Shown piece by piece: positions 17,467 to 25,858 of a stretch of DNA of 64,000 nt (its first letter is position 1; each line of letters starts with the position of its first letter). Under the pieces are notes generated by a model. That model saw only the letters and a program-made list of their open reading frames with translations. It did not search any database and was not told the origin of the DNA. The stretch lies in NCBI RefSeq assembly GCF_963665245.1, contig NZ_OY762267.1:2728001-2792000 (forward strand), written 5' to 3'. The position numbers and the translations under genes are program-made. The DNA comes from an uncultured Paludibaculum sp. Lineage in GTDB: Bacteria > Acidobacteriota > Terriglobia > Bryobacterales > Bryobacteraceae.

Positions 17467-17515
17467 GGGAGGTTGCCACGCATCCACCTGTGAGCGGTGG
17501 ATGCTGGAACCTCCC
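17467..17515. repeat. Large bulged hairpin downstream of the recombinase gene
   Basis: Left arm 17467-17488 (gggaggtt-g-cca-c-gcatccacc) pairs with right arm 17496-17515, leaving two unpaired bases on the left arm and a 7-base loop, tgtgagc. It lies 48 bp past the stop of the tyrosine recombinase. It could be a transcription terminator, although no T-run follows, or a folded recombination site. The GTTRRRY/RYYYAAC cores of integron attC sites are not present. Confidence 0.45.
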
Positions 17516-17562
17516 GAGCCCCGAGTCGCCGGCGCGCACACAAACCCAGATCAAGAGCACCA

Positions 17563-18552
17563 CTACAACGAATGCGCTCCTGCCTGCCGGTCGATTGCCA
17601 TGTGGTGGCTAGGGTGGCGCATCTGGAGCGTCTCCCGGAGATGCTCCTTGCTCACGTGTGTGTATCTCTGCGTCATCGCGATCGAACTATGCCCTAACAC
17701 CTCCTGGACGACCCGGATGTCCGCGCCATTCCGCAGCAGTAGCGTGGCGACAGTGTGCCTGACCATGTGCGGTGTCAGCCGCATCGTGATGCCTGCTTCA
17801 GCGGCAAGACCGGTGAGAACACGGGCTACGCCTTGGGTCGACAGTGGTCCACCAGCCAGATTGACAAAGAGAGACTCGTGCCCGCAGAGTACCTTCCTCC
17901 GGCGAGGGAGGTATTCGGCGAGCGCAGCCAGGGACCGTTGATCTGTGAGGAAGGCCAATCGGTGCCTGCCACCCTTGCCTTTGACGTGGATGCTCTGCTC
18001 ATCCTCATTCCAATCGGAAAGTCGGAGGGACACCAGTTCCCCAACACGCATTCCGGTGGCGAACAGGATCTCAAGGGCGGCAAGATTTCGGCTGGCAAGG
18101 AACGGTGCATCGCGTTGAACCTTGGTGTTGCACCTTTCTGAACTCATCCGGACCCAGGCCGCCTGGAGAAGACGGGTCGCATCGGCGAGTGGGATATTTC
18201 GAGGCAATTTCTGCTCCCGAGCCAGATCCAGTCGAATCCTCCACAGTGGAGAACTGGCGACCACCCCCTTGCGCACCCAGTAGCCAAAGAACACCTTCAG
18301 AGACGCAAACTTGCGGCGGACGGAAACGGCGGCGTACCCCTCATCGGTCAGGGCGCGGGCCCACTCCTCCAATTCGTCCGCTCTAATCGAGTCCAGATCA
18401 CGGTCTTCGTTGAACCGTAGCCGGAACTGCGCTAGATCGGTGGTGTAGGCAGCCTTAGTCTTGTCGCTACGCTTACATGTAGAAAAGTAACCTTCGATGA
18501 ACAGAGCAATCGCGTCGTGAATCAGCATCTGAGCGTTCTCCTTTGCCCTCAT
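17563..18552 (-). CDS. Tyrosine recombinase/integrase (XerC/D-like)
   Basis: 329 aa. The N-terminal SAM-like core-binding domain (about 10-105) is followed by the catalytic domain. All the catalytic residues are present: Arg169 (ATGMRVGEL), Lys193 (VKGKGGRHR), His262-x2-Arg265 (HMVRHTVAT), His288 (LGHSS) and the nucleophile Tyr297 (TQRYTH). The start may be Met1 or the Met at residue 9. It sits at the left edge of the nuclease-STAND island and probably mediated its insertion. It is not the housekeeping XerC by context. Confidence 0.9.
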   Translation of the reverse strand: MRAKENAQMLIHDAIALFIEGYFSTCKRSDKTKAAYTTDLAQFRLRFNEDRDLDSIRADELEEWARALTDEGYAAVSVRRKFASLKVFFGYWVRKGVVASSPLWRIRLDLAREQKLPRNIPLADATRLLQAAWVRMSSERCNTKVQRDAPFLASRNLAALEILFATGMRVGELVSLRLSDWNEDEQSIHVKGKGGRHRLAFLTDQRSLAALAEYLPRRRKVLCGHESLFVNLAGGPLSTQGVARVLTGLAAEAGITMRLTPHMVRHTVATLLLRNGADIRVVQEVLGHSSIAMTQRYTHVSKEHLRETLQMRHPSHHMAIDRQAGAHSL

Positions 18553-18701
18553 GGGGATAGATTTGGATTGTGTGGGACCCTGGGGAAGCTATCGACCTGT
18601 CAGTAGCCTTGCAGGAGGGCAGCCGCCGCGAAACGCTGGGTTCGACCCGACAGAGCGGCTGGGATCAATCCGAAGTACATCTTGTTGATACGGCCAGCGT
18701 A

Positions 18702-18747
18702 GACCAGCGTCGACAAGACCAGCGACAGACCAGCGTCGACCGCTGGT
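18702..18747. promoter_or_regulatory. Iterated gaccagcg sites upstream of the STAND gene
   Basis: gaccagcg occurs at 18702, 18717 and 18728. An inverted copy follows, so that accagcg-tcgac-cgctggt (18729-18747) forms a 7-bp inverted repeat. The cluster lies in the 287-bp divergent region between the recombinase and the nuclease-STAND gene. Such iterons suit recombinase arm sites or a regulator; neither is proven. Confidence 0.45.
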
Positions 18748-18822
18748 GCTTCACGTCGGACATTGCTAGAATCTGGCAGTGTTTGGCGCCGTCCGTTCGC
18801 CATTCGAGTGGCGGCTGATGTG

Positions 18823-18838
18823 GATAACTAGGAATTAT
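18823..18838 (+). repeat. Shared 16-bp leader, copy 1
   Basis: gataactaggaattat lies directly before the TTG start of the nuclease-STAND gene. The same 16 bases occur on the minus strand at 24552-24567, directly before the glycosyltransferase start. It includes the AGGA ribosome binding site of both genes. Confidence 0.7.
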
Positions 18839-18839
18839 C

Positions 18840-21800
18840 TTGCCCAGGGAATACACGCTCGATGACATCCACGCCATGTCATGGCAGGAATTTGAGAGTG
18901 TGGCTGTCAACGCCGTTCGGCGGCTGTATCGTAATTACGGCATTGACATTAATAAGACGCCCTACTCTCATGATGGGGGACGCGACGGTGAAGCTCAGCA
19001 TGTCCTCGCAATCGGACTCGGTCCAGACCTTGCGATTACCATCAAGGTCTTCTTAGAGATCAAGAAGCGAGACGCCACCAACGTCGGTAAAAGCGACTTG
19101 GGTTCCCACGTGGTCGACGCATTTACGCAGAAGGTAACAAAGATCATCTTTGTGACGAACCGCGAGTTTGCCGAGCCGCTTTCGAAGTGGCTCGATGACT
19201 TTTGCGGGCCACTTGGAATTCAATATAGCCTGATCGCTGGACGCCGCCTCCTTGAAATGCTTAACGGGATTGGCGACTTGTCTATAGCATCTCCTTCAAC
19301 CGAGCGCCCGCCGCCAGCCGGTTCACTCCCTTTTGCATCTCGTGCGTCCAAGATTACGGGCCGGCTGACTTTCAGCCTCCATCCCAATGACTCAACGGGT
19401 TGGTCCGGGCCATGTATCGCGCGAGCCGACCGGCCAGTTTTTGCCATCGTTGATCTTGACGTAGGCGATGCGGTATCCCCGTTCCACGGGCTTATCCGTC
19501 TTCGAGCAAACCGTCCCGGTACAGCGGCTCTTCGCAGCATGGTCCGGAACCGTCCGGTCCTATTCTCTCCCGGCGAGCGACAGCGATGGGTCTTTGCTGT
19601 GTGGCTGAATGCACCTGGCCAATGGGACAGTACCTGCTGCGATATCCTCCTAGAGCCGTCGGCAGTGGGGCTGGAGGTTCGCTTTACAAACGTAATTCAC
19701 GCACCAGAGGAGGGGTTAGCAGCAGCTTCATCGGGCAGCCAGGGGCAAGCAGAGCGGGCGATCAGCAGCAGTTTGAAAGTTTGGCACCAGGGCGGTGGTG
19801 TCGCAATGAGAGTCCTCATTGCTCCCGCCGGGTTAGGCAAATCCTTTATCGTCGGCCGTCTGAGGAGAGAGTGGCAGGGATACGGTCTGCACGAGGTTAT
19901 GCTTGATGGCGAGACCATCAGTAATGACGCGCAACTCATTGAGCGGACGTTCTCCACGCTGTTTCCGCTGCCGATGGGTCCATTTGACCAGAGCTTCCAA
20001 CCTGCATTAGAAGGCTGGCTGGAGCACTTGGACTTGGCGGCCGATGTCTGTAAACGATTAAGTGCTGAGCTTTGCCGCTCTGGCGGGCTCCACTCCGGCC
20101 ACTGCGACCCGCGGCTCCGTGCGGAGCTGCTTGCCTCCCTGATCGCCGAAGCTGGCGGAGAGGGCGGAGGGTTGGTTTTCGTTTTCGAGGACCTGCATAA
20201 GGTTTCTCCCTCGGTCCTGAGCATTCTGTCGGAGGGGGTGTGCTACCTCCGATCTCGCGGCCGCGGCAACGTGTTTGTGCTTGCTACCTCGCGGCCCTCG
20301 AGCGAGGCAGGTGCACAAGACCTGACGGCTAGTTGGCTGCGAAGGCTCCAGGTGTTGTCGGCGCTGGCAGAAGACGGAATTGACACCCTCCATCCACCAA
20401 GCGAGGGCGACGCCCACGAGATCCTGCGGGCTACGATTCCGACTCTGGCGACAACGCACGTCAGGCGAATCATCGAACAGGTTGGCACGATCCCGTTCAA
20501 TCTGCGCGAAGCCGTGCTCTACTTGCGACAACTTGGCATCGTAAGCGCGCTAGAGCCCAACGGCCGGCCGGTGCTCCTCGATCCAAGCAGGCTTGGCTTA
20601 TTGCTCGAACACGAGGGTTTGCATCGCGCGACTCAGCGGCGGATCGAGGTGTTCTTCCGTGACCGGCCTGACTGGCTCAGGCGCTTCGTCGAAGCCGGGG
20701 CGTGCTGGGGCCGCCAATTCTCCTACACCAGGGTGGCTGGCGCTCTCGGCGTGTCGGTTCAGACCGAGACTCCACATCAAGTCAGTGACTGCGCGCGCTG
20801 GAGTCTGCTCGCCCTATCGCCGGATGGGCGAGAGCACCTGGAGTTCGACCACGACTTGGTGCGCGCTTCGGTCCTCGAACTCATTCCTGATCTGCGCCGC
20901 AGAGAGCTAGCGGAACTGCTGCTCGAACACTCGCAAGACGATGATGATAACGCGCGGCGGGCTGGACTCGCCTATCAGGCGGGCCGAGCGGACGAAGCCT
21001 TCGACCTGTCTCGCTCGGCAGCACGACAGCAGAGAGCGGCAGGACGGCCCGCTGATGCGCTACGGGCGAACCATATAGCCATCCTCACCCTCGATTCAAA
21101 CTGGGGACGCTTCCACGCGCGGAACTCGGCATGGGTAGACATCGCAATCCAGGCAGCGCCGGCCTGCCGACGGAAGGTTGCCGACTGGCAAGAGCGCGAC
21201 AAGGAGGCACTAGCGATCCTGCGGGACAACCTCGATTGCCTAGGCACTCTGTCAGCTGGCAGCAGTAATCTGAGCGATGCCTTACTCTCTGAGGCACGGC
21301 TCGTCAGCCAGCGTCTGGGCGACCAGGCGGCCAGCGCCTCTCTACTGGCAACGGAAGGTCGCCTGCTGTTTGAACGGAATGAGCTTCTTCGTGCGGCAGC
21401 TCGCCATAAGGAAGCTGAAACGGCGTTTGCAGAAATTGGCACCGATCAGAGCAAAGATCGCGCCGAGAACCTCGTTCGCCTAGCAATCTGCCAACGACAA
21501 CTTGGCCACATTGGCGAATCCTTAGGAACACTCAGGCGTGCCCTCAAGTATCGCGTAAAGTCCGATTGGACTCTCCTAAACAAGGTTCGATCGAATACTG
21601 GCGCAGCCTATCTGCTGTCAGACTGGACGACCGTCCGACATCATTGGGAGCGCCAACTGCGGTCAGCCAAAGTTCACAAGCTGCCTTCCCGGGAGGCCCA
21701 CGCCCTAGCGAGCTTGTCCTTCATCAACCTCTTTGATGGCCGCCCGTCGGAAGGGCGAAGGCAGGCCGAAGAGGCGCTGGAGATCGCCAGACGTCATGCC

Positions 21801-22292
21801 TTGGACAACACTCGCGTCCGTTGCGACCTGAATCTGTCCGTCTATTTCCTCTTGACTGGAAATGCCGAGGCGGCCCTCTCCCACCTGAACGAGGCCGAGG
21901 CTCTCGCCACGCAACACCAGATTGACCGCCGCTTGTGGCGGGTGTACGCCAACCTCGCGACAACCTACGAGTTACTGGGCGATCTTGAGCAAGCACGTGC
22001 TCGCGACGTGCAGACGTTGCTAAGCCTCGGCGCTAGAACCTGGCCCGTAGAGCACTTGCTGAAGCGCGGGCGGCACCTGCTGCCGCTGCTCAACGTAGCC
22101 CTCCGTGCACCCGCGGCACCGCAGCTTTACGGATCGGTCTTCGAAAGCTGCCTGCCGCCGGACGTGGGGGGGCTCTTAGGCAAACTGGCCACCAAGCTGA
22201 CAGCCGGCCAGCGCCCCTCGGAGCTAGGTGAAGTGCTGCTTAAATATCTGCTGGAGGTCGGCGGAAAACGGCGGTTCCTTTTGACGGAGTGA
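18840..22292 (+). CDS. Mrr-type nuclease-STAND NTPase-TPR protein (Avs-like)
   Basis: 1150 aa. Residues 1-145 form a type IV restriction/Mrr-like PD-(D/E)xK nuclease: DGGRDGE at 45-51 (Asp49) and FLEIKKR at 71-77 (Glu73, Lys75). Residues 170-290 look like a beta-sandwich linker. A STAND-type P-loop NTPase follows, with Walker A IAPAGLGKS (327-335) and Walker B GLVFVFEDLH (444-453), then a winged-helix-like region and, from about 700 to the end, TPR-like helical repeats (e.g. AEAALSHLNEAEALATQ). This is the build of antiviral STAND (Avs) proteins: the C-terminus senses a phage protein and the oligomerised NTPase activates the nuclease. The start is TTG with AGGA six bases upstream; the alternative is the first ATG, 12 codons in. 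Convergent with the glycosyltransferase gene, with a 53-bp tail overlap. Defence role is inferred. Confidence 0.88.
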   Translation: MPREYTLDDIHAMSWQEFESVAVNAVRRLYRNYGIDINKTPYSHDGGRDGEAQHVLAIGLGPDLAITIKVFLEIKKRDATNVGKSDLGSHVVDAFTQKVTKIIFVTNREFAEPLSKWLDDFCGPLGIQYSLIAGRRLLEMLNGIGDLSIASPSTERPPPAGSLPFASRASKITGRLTFSLHPNDSTGWSGPCIARADRPVFAIVDLDVGDAVSPFHGLIRLRANRPGTAALRSMVRNRPVLFSPGERQRWVFAVWLNAPGQWDSTCCDILLEPSAVGLEVRFTNVIHAPEEGLAAASSGSQGQAERAISSSLKVWHQGGGVAMRVLIAPAGLGKSFIVGRLRREWQGYGLHEVMLDGETISNDAQLIERTFSTLFPLPMGPFDQSFQPALEGWLEHLDLAADVCKRLSAELCRSGGLHSGHCDPRLRAELLASLIAEAGGEGGGLVFVFEDLHKVSPSVLSILSEGVCYLRSRGRGNVFVLATSRPSSEAGAQDLTASWLRRLQVLSALAEDGIDTLHPPSEGDAHEILRATIPTLATTHVRRIIEQVGTIPFNLREAVLYLRQLGIVSALEPNGRPVLLDPSRLGLLLEHEGLHRATQRRIEVFFRDRPDWLRRFVEAGACWGRQFSYTRVAGALGVSVQTETPHQVSDCARWSLLALSPDGREHLEFDHDLVRASVLELIPDLRRRELAELLLEHSQDDDDNARRAGLAYQAGRADEAFDLSRSAARQQRAAGRPADALRANHIAILTLDSNWGRFHARNSAWVDIAIQAAPACRRKVADWQERDKEALAILRDNLDCLGTLSAGSSNLSDALLSEARLVSQRLGDQAASASLLATEGRLLFERNELLRAAARHKEAETAFAEIGTDQSKDRAENLVRLAICQRQLGHIGESLGTLRRALKYRVKSDWTLLNKVRSNTGAAYLLSDWTTVRHHWERQLRSAKVHKLPSREAHALASLSFINLFDGRPSEGRRQAEEALEIARRHALDNTRVRCDLNLSVYFLLTGNAEAALSHLNEAEALATQHQIDRRLWRVYANLATTYELLGDLEQARARDVQTLLSLGARTWPVEHLLKRGRHLLPLLNVALRAPAAPQLYGSVFESCLPPDVGGLLGKLATKLTAGQRPSELGEVLLKYLLEVGGKRRFLLTE

Positions 22293-23931
22293 AAACCTTT
22301 CCAAAGGCTTCGGGAAAAGTCATCAGGAACTGCATCTCCCACGGCCGCGGTTCCCAATCGCCCCGGGCAAACCGCCAGAGGATGTTGGAGATCGGCAGAA
22401 TCGCTAGCCACAGCCCACCCAAGAATTGGTCGTCTTCGGTGTGCGCTAGCCGATGAATTTTGTTGAGCATGCGGAGGGGTGCCGGCGCTTCGGCGCGGGC
22501 GTGCTCGTCATGAGCCCAGTGGGCGATATCATGGGGCCCGACGTAGAGCGCAACATGGTCGAGATCGCAGACTGCTGGTGTGCCGTCCGCACGTCGCATC
22601 AAGTGTTCACGCTTCATGCTCCCATGCTGGAGGCGAGGACAATCGTAGACCAGTGGCCGGGCCGAAAGTAAGAAGCGCACAACAGATCGCAGTCGGACGG
22701 CCACCTCAGGACTGACGGCCCAATGGTTCTTGCGGAGGTAGCTCGATATGCGTAGCAATTCTATCTGCGGATGGCACTGTCGAAGTGGCGGCTGCACCCC
22801 TAGGATGGAGACATTGAGGCTTGTGGCCGCATCGTCAACCAAACTGATAGCCGCCTCCTCGGTCCGCGCGTCTGCAACCCGACTGAGCGCTTGAAGAAAC
22901 TGCTCCGCGTGGGGCCTTGGCACGGCTGCAAGCGCCTGAATCTCGTCCGATGCTTGCTTCAGCCGTGACTCCGCATCGTCCTCTGACAGCAGCGGCTCCT
23001 CCGATAGGAACTCCTGCACAAGAACCCCTCTCTCCTCATCGGCGGCAATGACCTTGGGCGCCACCGCAGCTCTAGATACGAATTTCGCCAACTTCACTAG
23101 TTCGGCTGGTTCGTAAACGGGCCGTGCGGCCATTCCACGGCCAGCCAAGCAACTGAGTGACGCCGGACGCCGCTGGTGGAGTTTTACGAAGTACTTCCCG
23201 GTCTCGGTCGTGACAATAAAGCTCGGCGTCGGACTCGACGAGACGTCTTGGCGCCCAACGATGCGACTTCCAAGCAGCGTCTCGACAACGGGCCAGGAGA
23301 GATCCGCAATGTGCCCGCGGACCGCCTCGGGCCCGGCCGCGGGCTCGGCGGCCGGCACAGCGCCGTGAGTCAGGCCTTCAAAGAGATCGATGTAACGCCT
23401 CGCCACCGCTGTGAGTTCGAAAGCAGTTGTGCTCCAGATCAGGGCGTTGCGCCCCATCCAACGGGCGAGGCTGGGACTACGAACGAACTGCGCCAGCGCC
23501 GCTGCCATAGCAACAGGATTGGCGCGATCAACCAGGTAGCCGGTGAGGTCATGGAGGACCAGGTCCCTCAAACCGCCGACCCGGCTCGCCACGATCGGTG
23601 CTCCGCACATCATCGCTTCCACGGCAACCATGCCGAATTGCTCCCTAAGAGACGGCACGCAGACTACGGTGCTACGGCTGTAGAGTTCGGCCAATGCCGC
23701 GCGCTCGACACGGCTCCAGATTTCAATGCGTCCGTTTCGGATGGCATTGGCACATCTTCTCGACTGACTCGTCATCGTCTCGACGAGCGCTGCCTCCTGG
23801 GCAGAACCGCCCACGATGCGCACCCGGAATGGACGCAAATCAGCAGCCAGTAAGAGTTCGACGGCATCGAGAAAGACTGGCAAACCCTTACGTGAATCGA
23901 CCACCCGACCGACGTAGGTAATCGTAGGCAT
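22240..23931 (-). CDS. Glycosyltransferase GT4 C-terminal half fused to kinase-like domain
   Basis: 563 aa from ATG 23929-23931. It begins MPTITYVGRVVDSRKG, the start of the second Rossmann domain of a GT4 glycosyltransferase, and carries the nucleotide-sugar E(x7)E region (LREQFGMVAVEAMMCGAPIVAS). From about residue 235 an APH/choline-kinase-like domain follows: YFVKLHQ, then HGSMKREH in place of the catalytic HGDxHxxN, then VCDLDHVALYVGPHDIAHW. The missing catalytic Asp suggests a pseudokinase. The N-terminal half of the GT lies in the neighbouring frame at 23888-24547, so a single-base change or a +1 frameshift splits one gene. Confidence 0.78.
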   Translation of the reverse strand: MPTITYVGRVVDSRKGLPVFLDAVELLLAADLRPFRVRIVGGSAQEAALVETMTSQSRRCANAIRNGRIEIWSRVERAALAELYSRSTVVCVPSLREQFGMVAVEAMMCGAPIVASRVGGLRDLVLHDLTGYLVDRANPVAMAAALAQFVRSPSLARWMGRNALIWSTTAFELTAVARRYIDLFEGLTHGAVPAAEPAAGPEAVRGHIADLSWPVVETLLGSRIVGRQDVSSSPTPSFIVTTETGKYFVKLHQRRPASLSCLAGRGMAARPVYEPAELVKLAKFVSRAAVAPKVIAADEERGVLVQEFLSEEPLLSEDDAESRLKQASDEIQALAAVPRPHAEQFLQALSRVADARTEEAAISLVDDAATSLNVSILGVQPPLRQCHPQIELLRISSYLRKNHWAVSPEVAVRLRSVVRFLLSARPLVYDCPRLQHGSMKREHLMRRADGTPAVCDLDHVALYVGPHDIAHWAHDEHARAEAPAPLRMLNKIHRLAHTEDDQFLGGLWLAILPISNILWRFARGDWEPRPWEMQFLMTFPEAFGKVFTPSKGTAVFRRPPADI

Positions 23932-24547
23932 CGCTTGGCCGCGGAGAGAAGATATCGGAGTCGATGCCGTAGGGAATAATCGTGACCTTGTCTCTTGCCA
24001 CATCCGGATAGAACCTCTCGAGGGCTTCCCTCTCTTCGTTTGTCACGCAGACCAGTGCGTCAGCGGATGCGAAAATACTACACTCCGACTCATCTCTGGC
24101 TTTATCATGGGGGGATCGTTCCTCTCCGAGCGCCAGCCGCACGCGGCCCAAAGACAATAAATGGTGAACATGCTTATCGGCAAGGCAGGGTACGAACGCC
24201 AGACCCACGATACCGGACAACCAGTTGCTCGTCTGCAATACGTCGAATCGGTGCTCAAAACCTAAGCTACGGACACCTGCCACTAGGTTGTCGCTGAGGC
24301 AGCCAAGGGAATGGTGATCGACTTCTTCTGGAGGCCCTACCTCTACTCGATGCACCCGACATAGTGGCCCAAGCTTCTGAAAGCGCGGTTTGGAGGAGTC
24401 ATTCAGACGGGTCACGATCGTTACGTCGTGGCCCATGCGCACAAATTGCCTGGAAACATCGAAATAGAACGCGTGGCTGCCGCCGAAACGACCCGCGCCG
24501 GGTGGGTCAAAAGGATCATCCGTCAGCGTAAGCAGAAGGACTCGCAT
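23888..24547 (-). CDS. Glycosyltransferase GT4 N-terminal half (frameshifted partner)
   Basis: 219 aa. It is the donor/acceptor Rossmann domain of a GT4 enzyme, from MRVLLLTLTDDPFDPPGAGRFGGSHAFYFD to VTIIPYGIDSDIFSPR, the usual hinge to the second domain. After SPR this frame reads only 16 unrelated residues to a stop. The next frame (+1) continues as ...RGQAMPTITYVGR, exactly as an intact GT4 would. So the gene is probably one protein of about 770 aa interrupted near 23940, by mutation, sequencing error or programmed +1 frameshifting. The leader before its ATG matches that of the STAND gene. Confidence 0.78.
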   Translation of the reverse strand: MRVLLLTLTDDPFDPPGAGRFGGSHAFYFDVSRQFVRMGHDVTIVTRLNDSSKPRFQKLGPLCRVHRVEVGPPEEVDHHSLGCLSDNLVAGVRSLGFEHRFDVLQTSNWLSGIVGLAFVPCLADKHVHHLLSLGRVRLALGEERSPHDKARDESECSIFASADALVCVTNEEREALERFYPDVARDKVTIIPYGIDSDIFSPRPSDAYDYLRRSGGRFT

Positions 24548-24551
24548 AACA

Positions 24552-24567
24552 ATAATTCCTAGTTATC
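24552..24567 (-). repeat. Shared 16-bp leader, copy 2
   Basis: The reverse complement reads gataactaggaattat, identical to 18823-18838. It precedes the ATG of the glycosyltransferase gene by four bases. Together the two copies form an inverted pair enclosing the STAND/glycosyltransferase module. Confidence 0.7.
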
Positions 24568-24779
24568 GTGCGGAAGAGCCGCCTGCCCAGGACATGGCGG
24601 CCTGCCTGAACTTCGCAGACTCCATCCCCTGAGCCGCAGCGCCCGTGTCTGGAAGGCCCCTCCTCTTCACCGGCAACGACTCTGCCAGCAATGACATCGA
24701 GCGCGCAACGCATCCGGTGACGTCAGGCCAGCCCCTCCCCCGCCCCCACCCGCTATCCTGAACCCATGGAGATCCTATA

Positions 24780-25631
24780 CTGAAAAATCAACAAAAGGCC
24801 CTGGTACTGGGCGGCGGCGGATTTGCCGCCAGTTCCTGGACCACCGGACTCATCGTCGGCATGGCCGACGCCGGCGTCAATGTCCGCGACGCAGACGTGC
24901 TCATCGGCACCTCCTCCGGCGGCCGCGTGGCGCTGCAACTCGCCTCCAACGCTCCGCTGGAAGAGATATTTGAGCGGCAGGTGAGCGTCGCTTCGCGAGT
25001 CGCGCGCCCCGGAGTCGGCGTCGACTGGAGCCGGCTCCAGCGCGAGGTCGCGCAGGCGAAAGAACTGGGCGGCGAGCGCACCGAAATCCTCAAGCGCATC
25101 GGGGTGCTCGCCCTTGCCAACGGCGGCCCGGATCGACGGGCCCTGGTCGCTTCACAGTTGCCGATGCAGAGCTGGCCGGAGCGGCGCGTGCTGCTCACCG
25201 CGCTGAACGCCGAAACCGGTGTGCGCCGGGCCTTTGACCGCGAAAGCGGCATCGACCTGGTCGACGCCGTCATGGCCACCACGGCCTTCTTCGGCTTCCC
25301 TCCGGTGTGGTTCGAGGGGGCGCCCTACATCGACGGCGGCTTCCATTCCAGCGACAATGCCGATCTGGCGGCGGGCTACTCCAGGGTGCTGGTGCTGGCG
25401 CTGAAACCGCCACCGGGGGCCATGAAGCTGGTGGCGCTGGAAGAGGGCGTCGCGGAATTGCGGGCGACAGGCGCGGAGGTCGTAGTGATCCAACCGGACG
25501 AAGAGGCAACGGAAGCAATCGCGTCGGGCGGCACGCCCATGAATCCCGCGATCTGTGAGCCGGCCACCCGGGCCGGCCGGGCGCAAGGCCGCCGGGTCGT
25601 CCAGGCACGCGGCACGACCGGTTGGTGGTGA
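24780..25631 (+). CDS. Patatin-like phospholipase
   Basis: About 283 aa. The patatin catalytic set is visible: oxyanion loop GGGGFAASSW near the N-terminus, nucleophile elbow GTSSGG (GxSxG) and the dyad Asp in YIDGGF. It hydrolyses acyl esters of lipids. The glycine-rich loop lies upstream of the first in-frame ATG (24861), so the true start must be earlier. The best site is CTG at 24780, eight bases after GGAG. A five-codon frame, ATG GAG ATC CTA TAC TGA, overlaps it and may couple translation. The gene stands next to the defence-like module, but the link is unproven. Confidence 0.8.
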   Translation: MKNQQKALVLGGGGFAASSWTTGLIVGMADAGVNVRDADVLIGTSSGGRVALQLASNAPLEEIFERQVSVASRVARPGVGVDWSRLQREVAQAKELGGERTEILKRIGVLALANGGPDRRALVASQLPMQSWPERRVLLTALNAETGVRRAFDRESGIDLVDAVMATTAFFGFPPVWFEGAPYIDGGFHSSDNADLAAGYSRVLVLALKPPPGAMKLVALEEGVAELRATGAEVVVIQPDEEATEAIASGGTPMNPAICEPATRAGRAQGRRVVQARGTTGWW

Positions 25632-25858
25632 GCGCTCAGGCTCCGGTTTTGAGCAGCATGCGCAATGAGTCAGTGTACTGGCGGCAAGCCCCTCGGTCCG
25701 AGGTATGGGCACGGGAGAATCTGCGAAATTTCCGCCATGGGACTCAACATCAGGAACGCCAACGCGGAACGGTGGCAGCCGAAGTGGCCAGTTTGGCCCA
25801 CTAATCCAAGACCGAAGCCATCTGGAGGGCCCTATTGGTCGGCCTGGGAGGCCGCGCC

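Noticed and set aside
17467..17515. Integron attC site
   Set aside because: The bulged hairpin is suggestive, but the GTTRRRY and RYYYAAC cores are absent, and the recombinase looks XerC/D-like, without a recognised IntI-specific insert.
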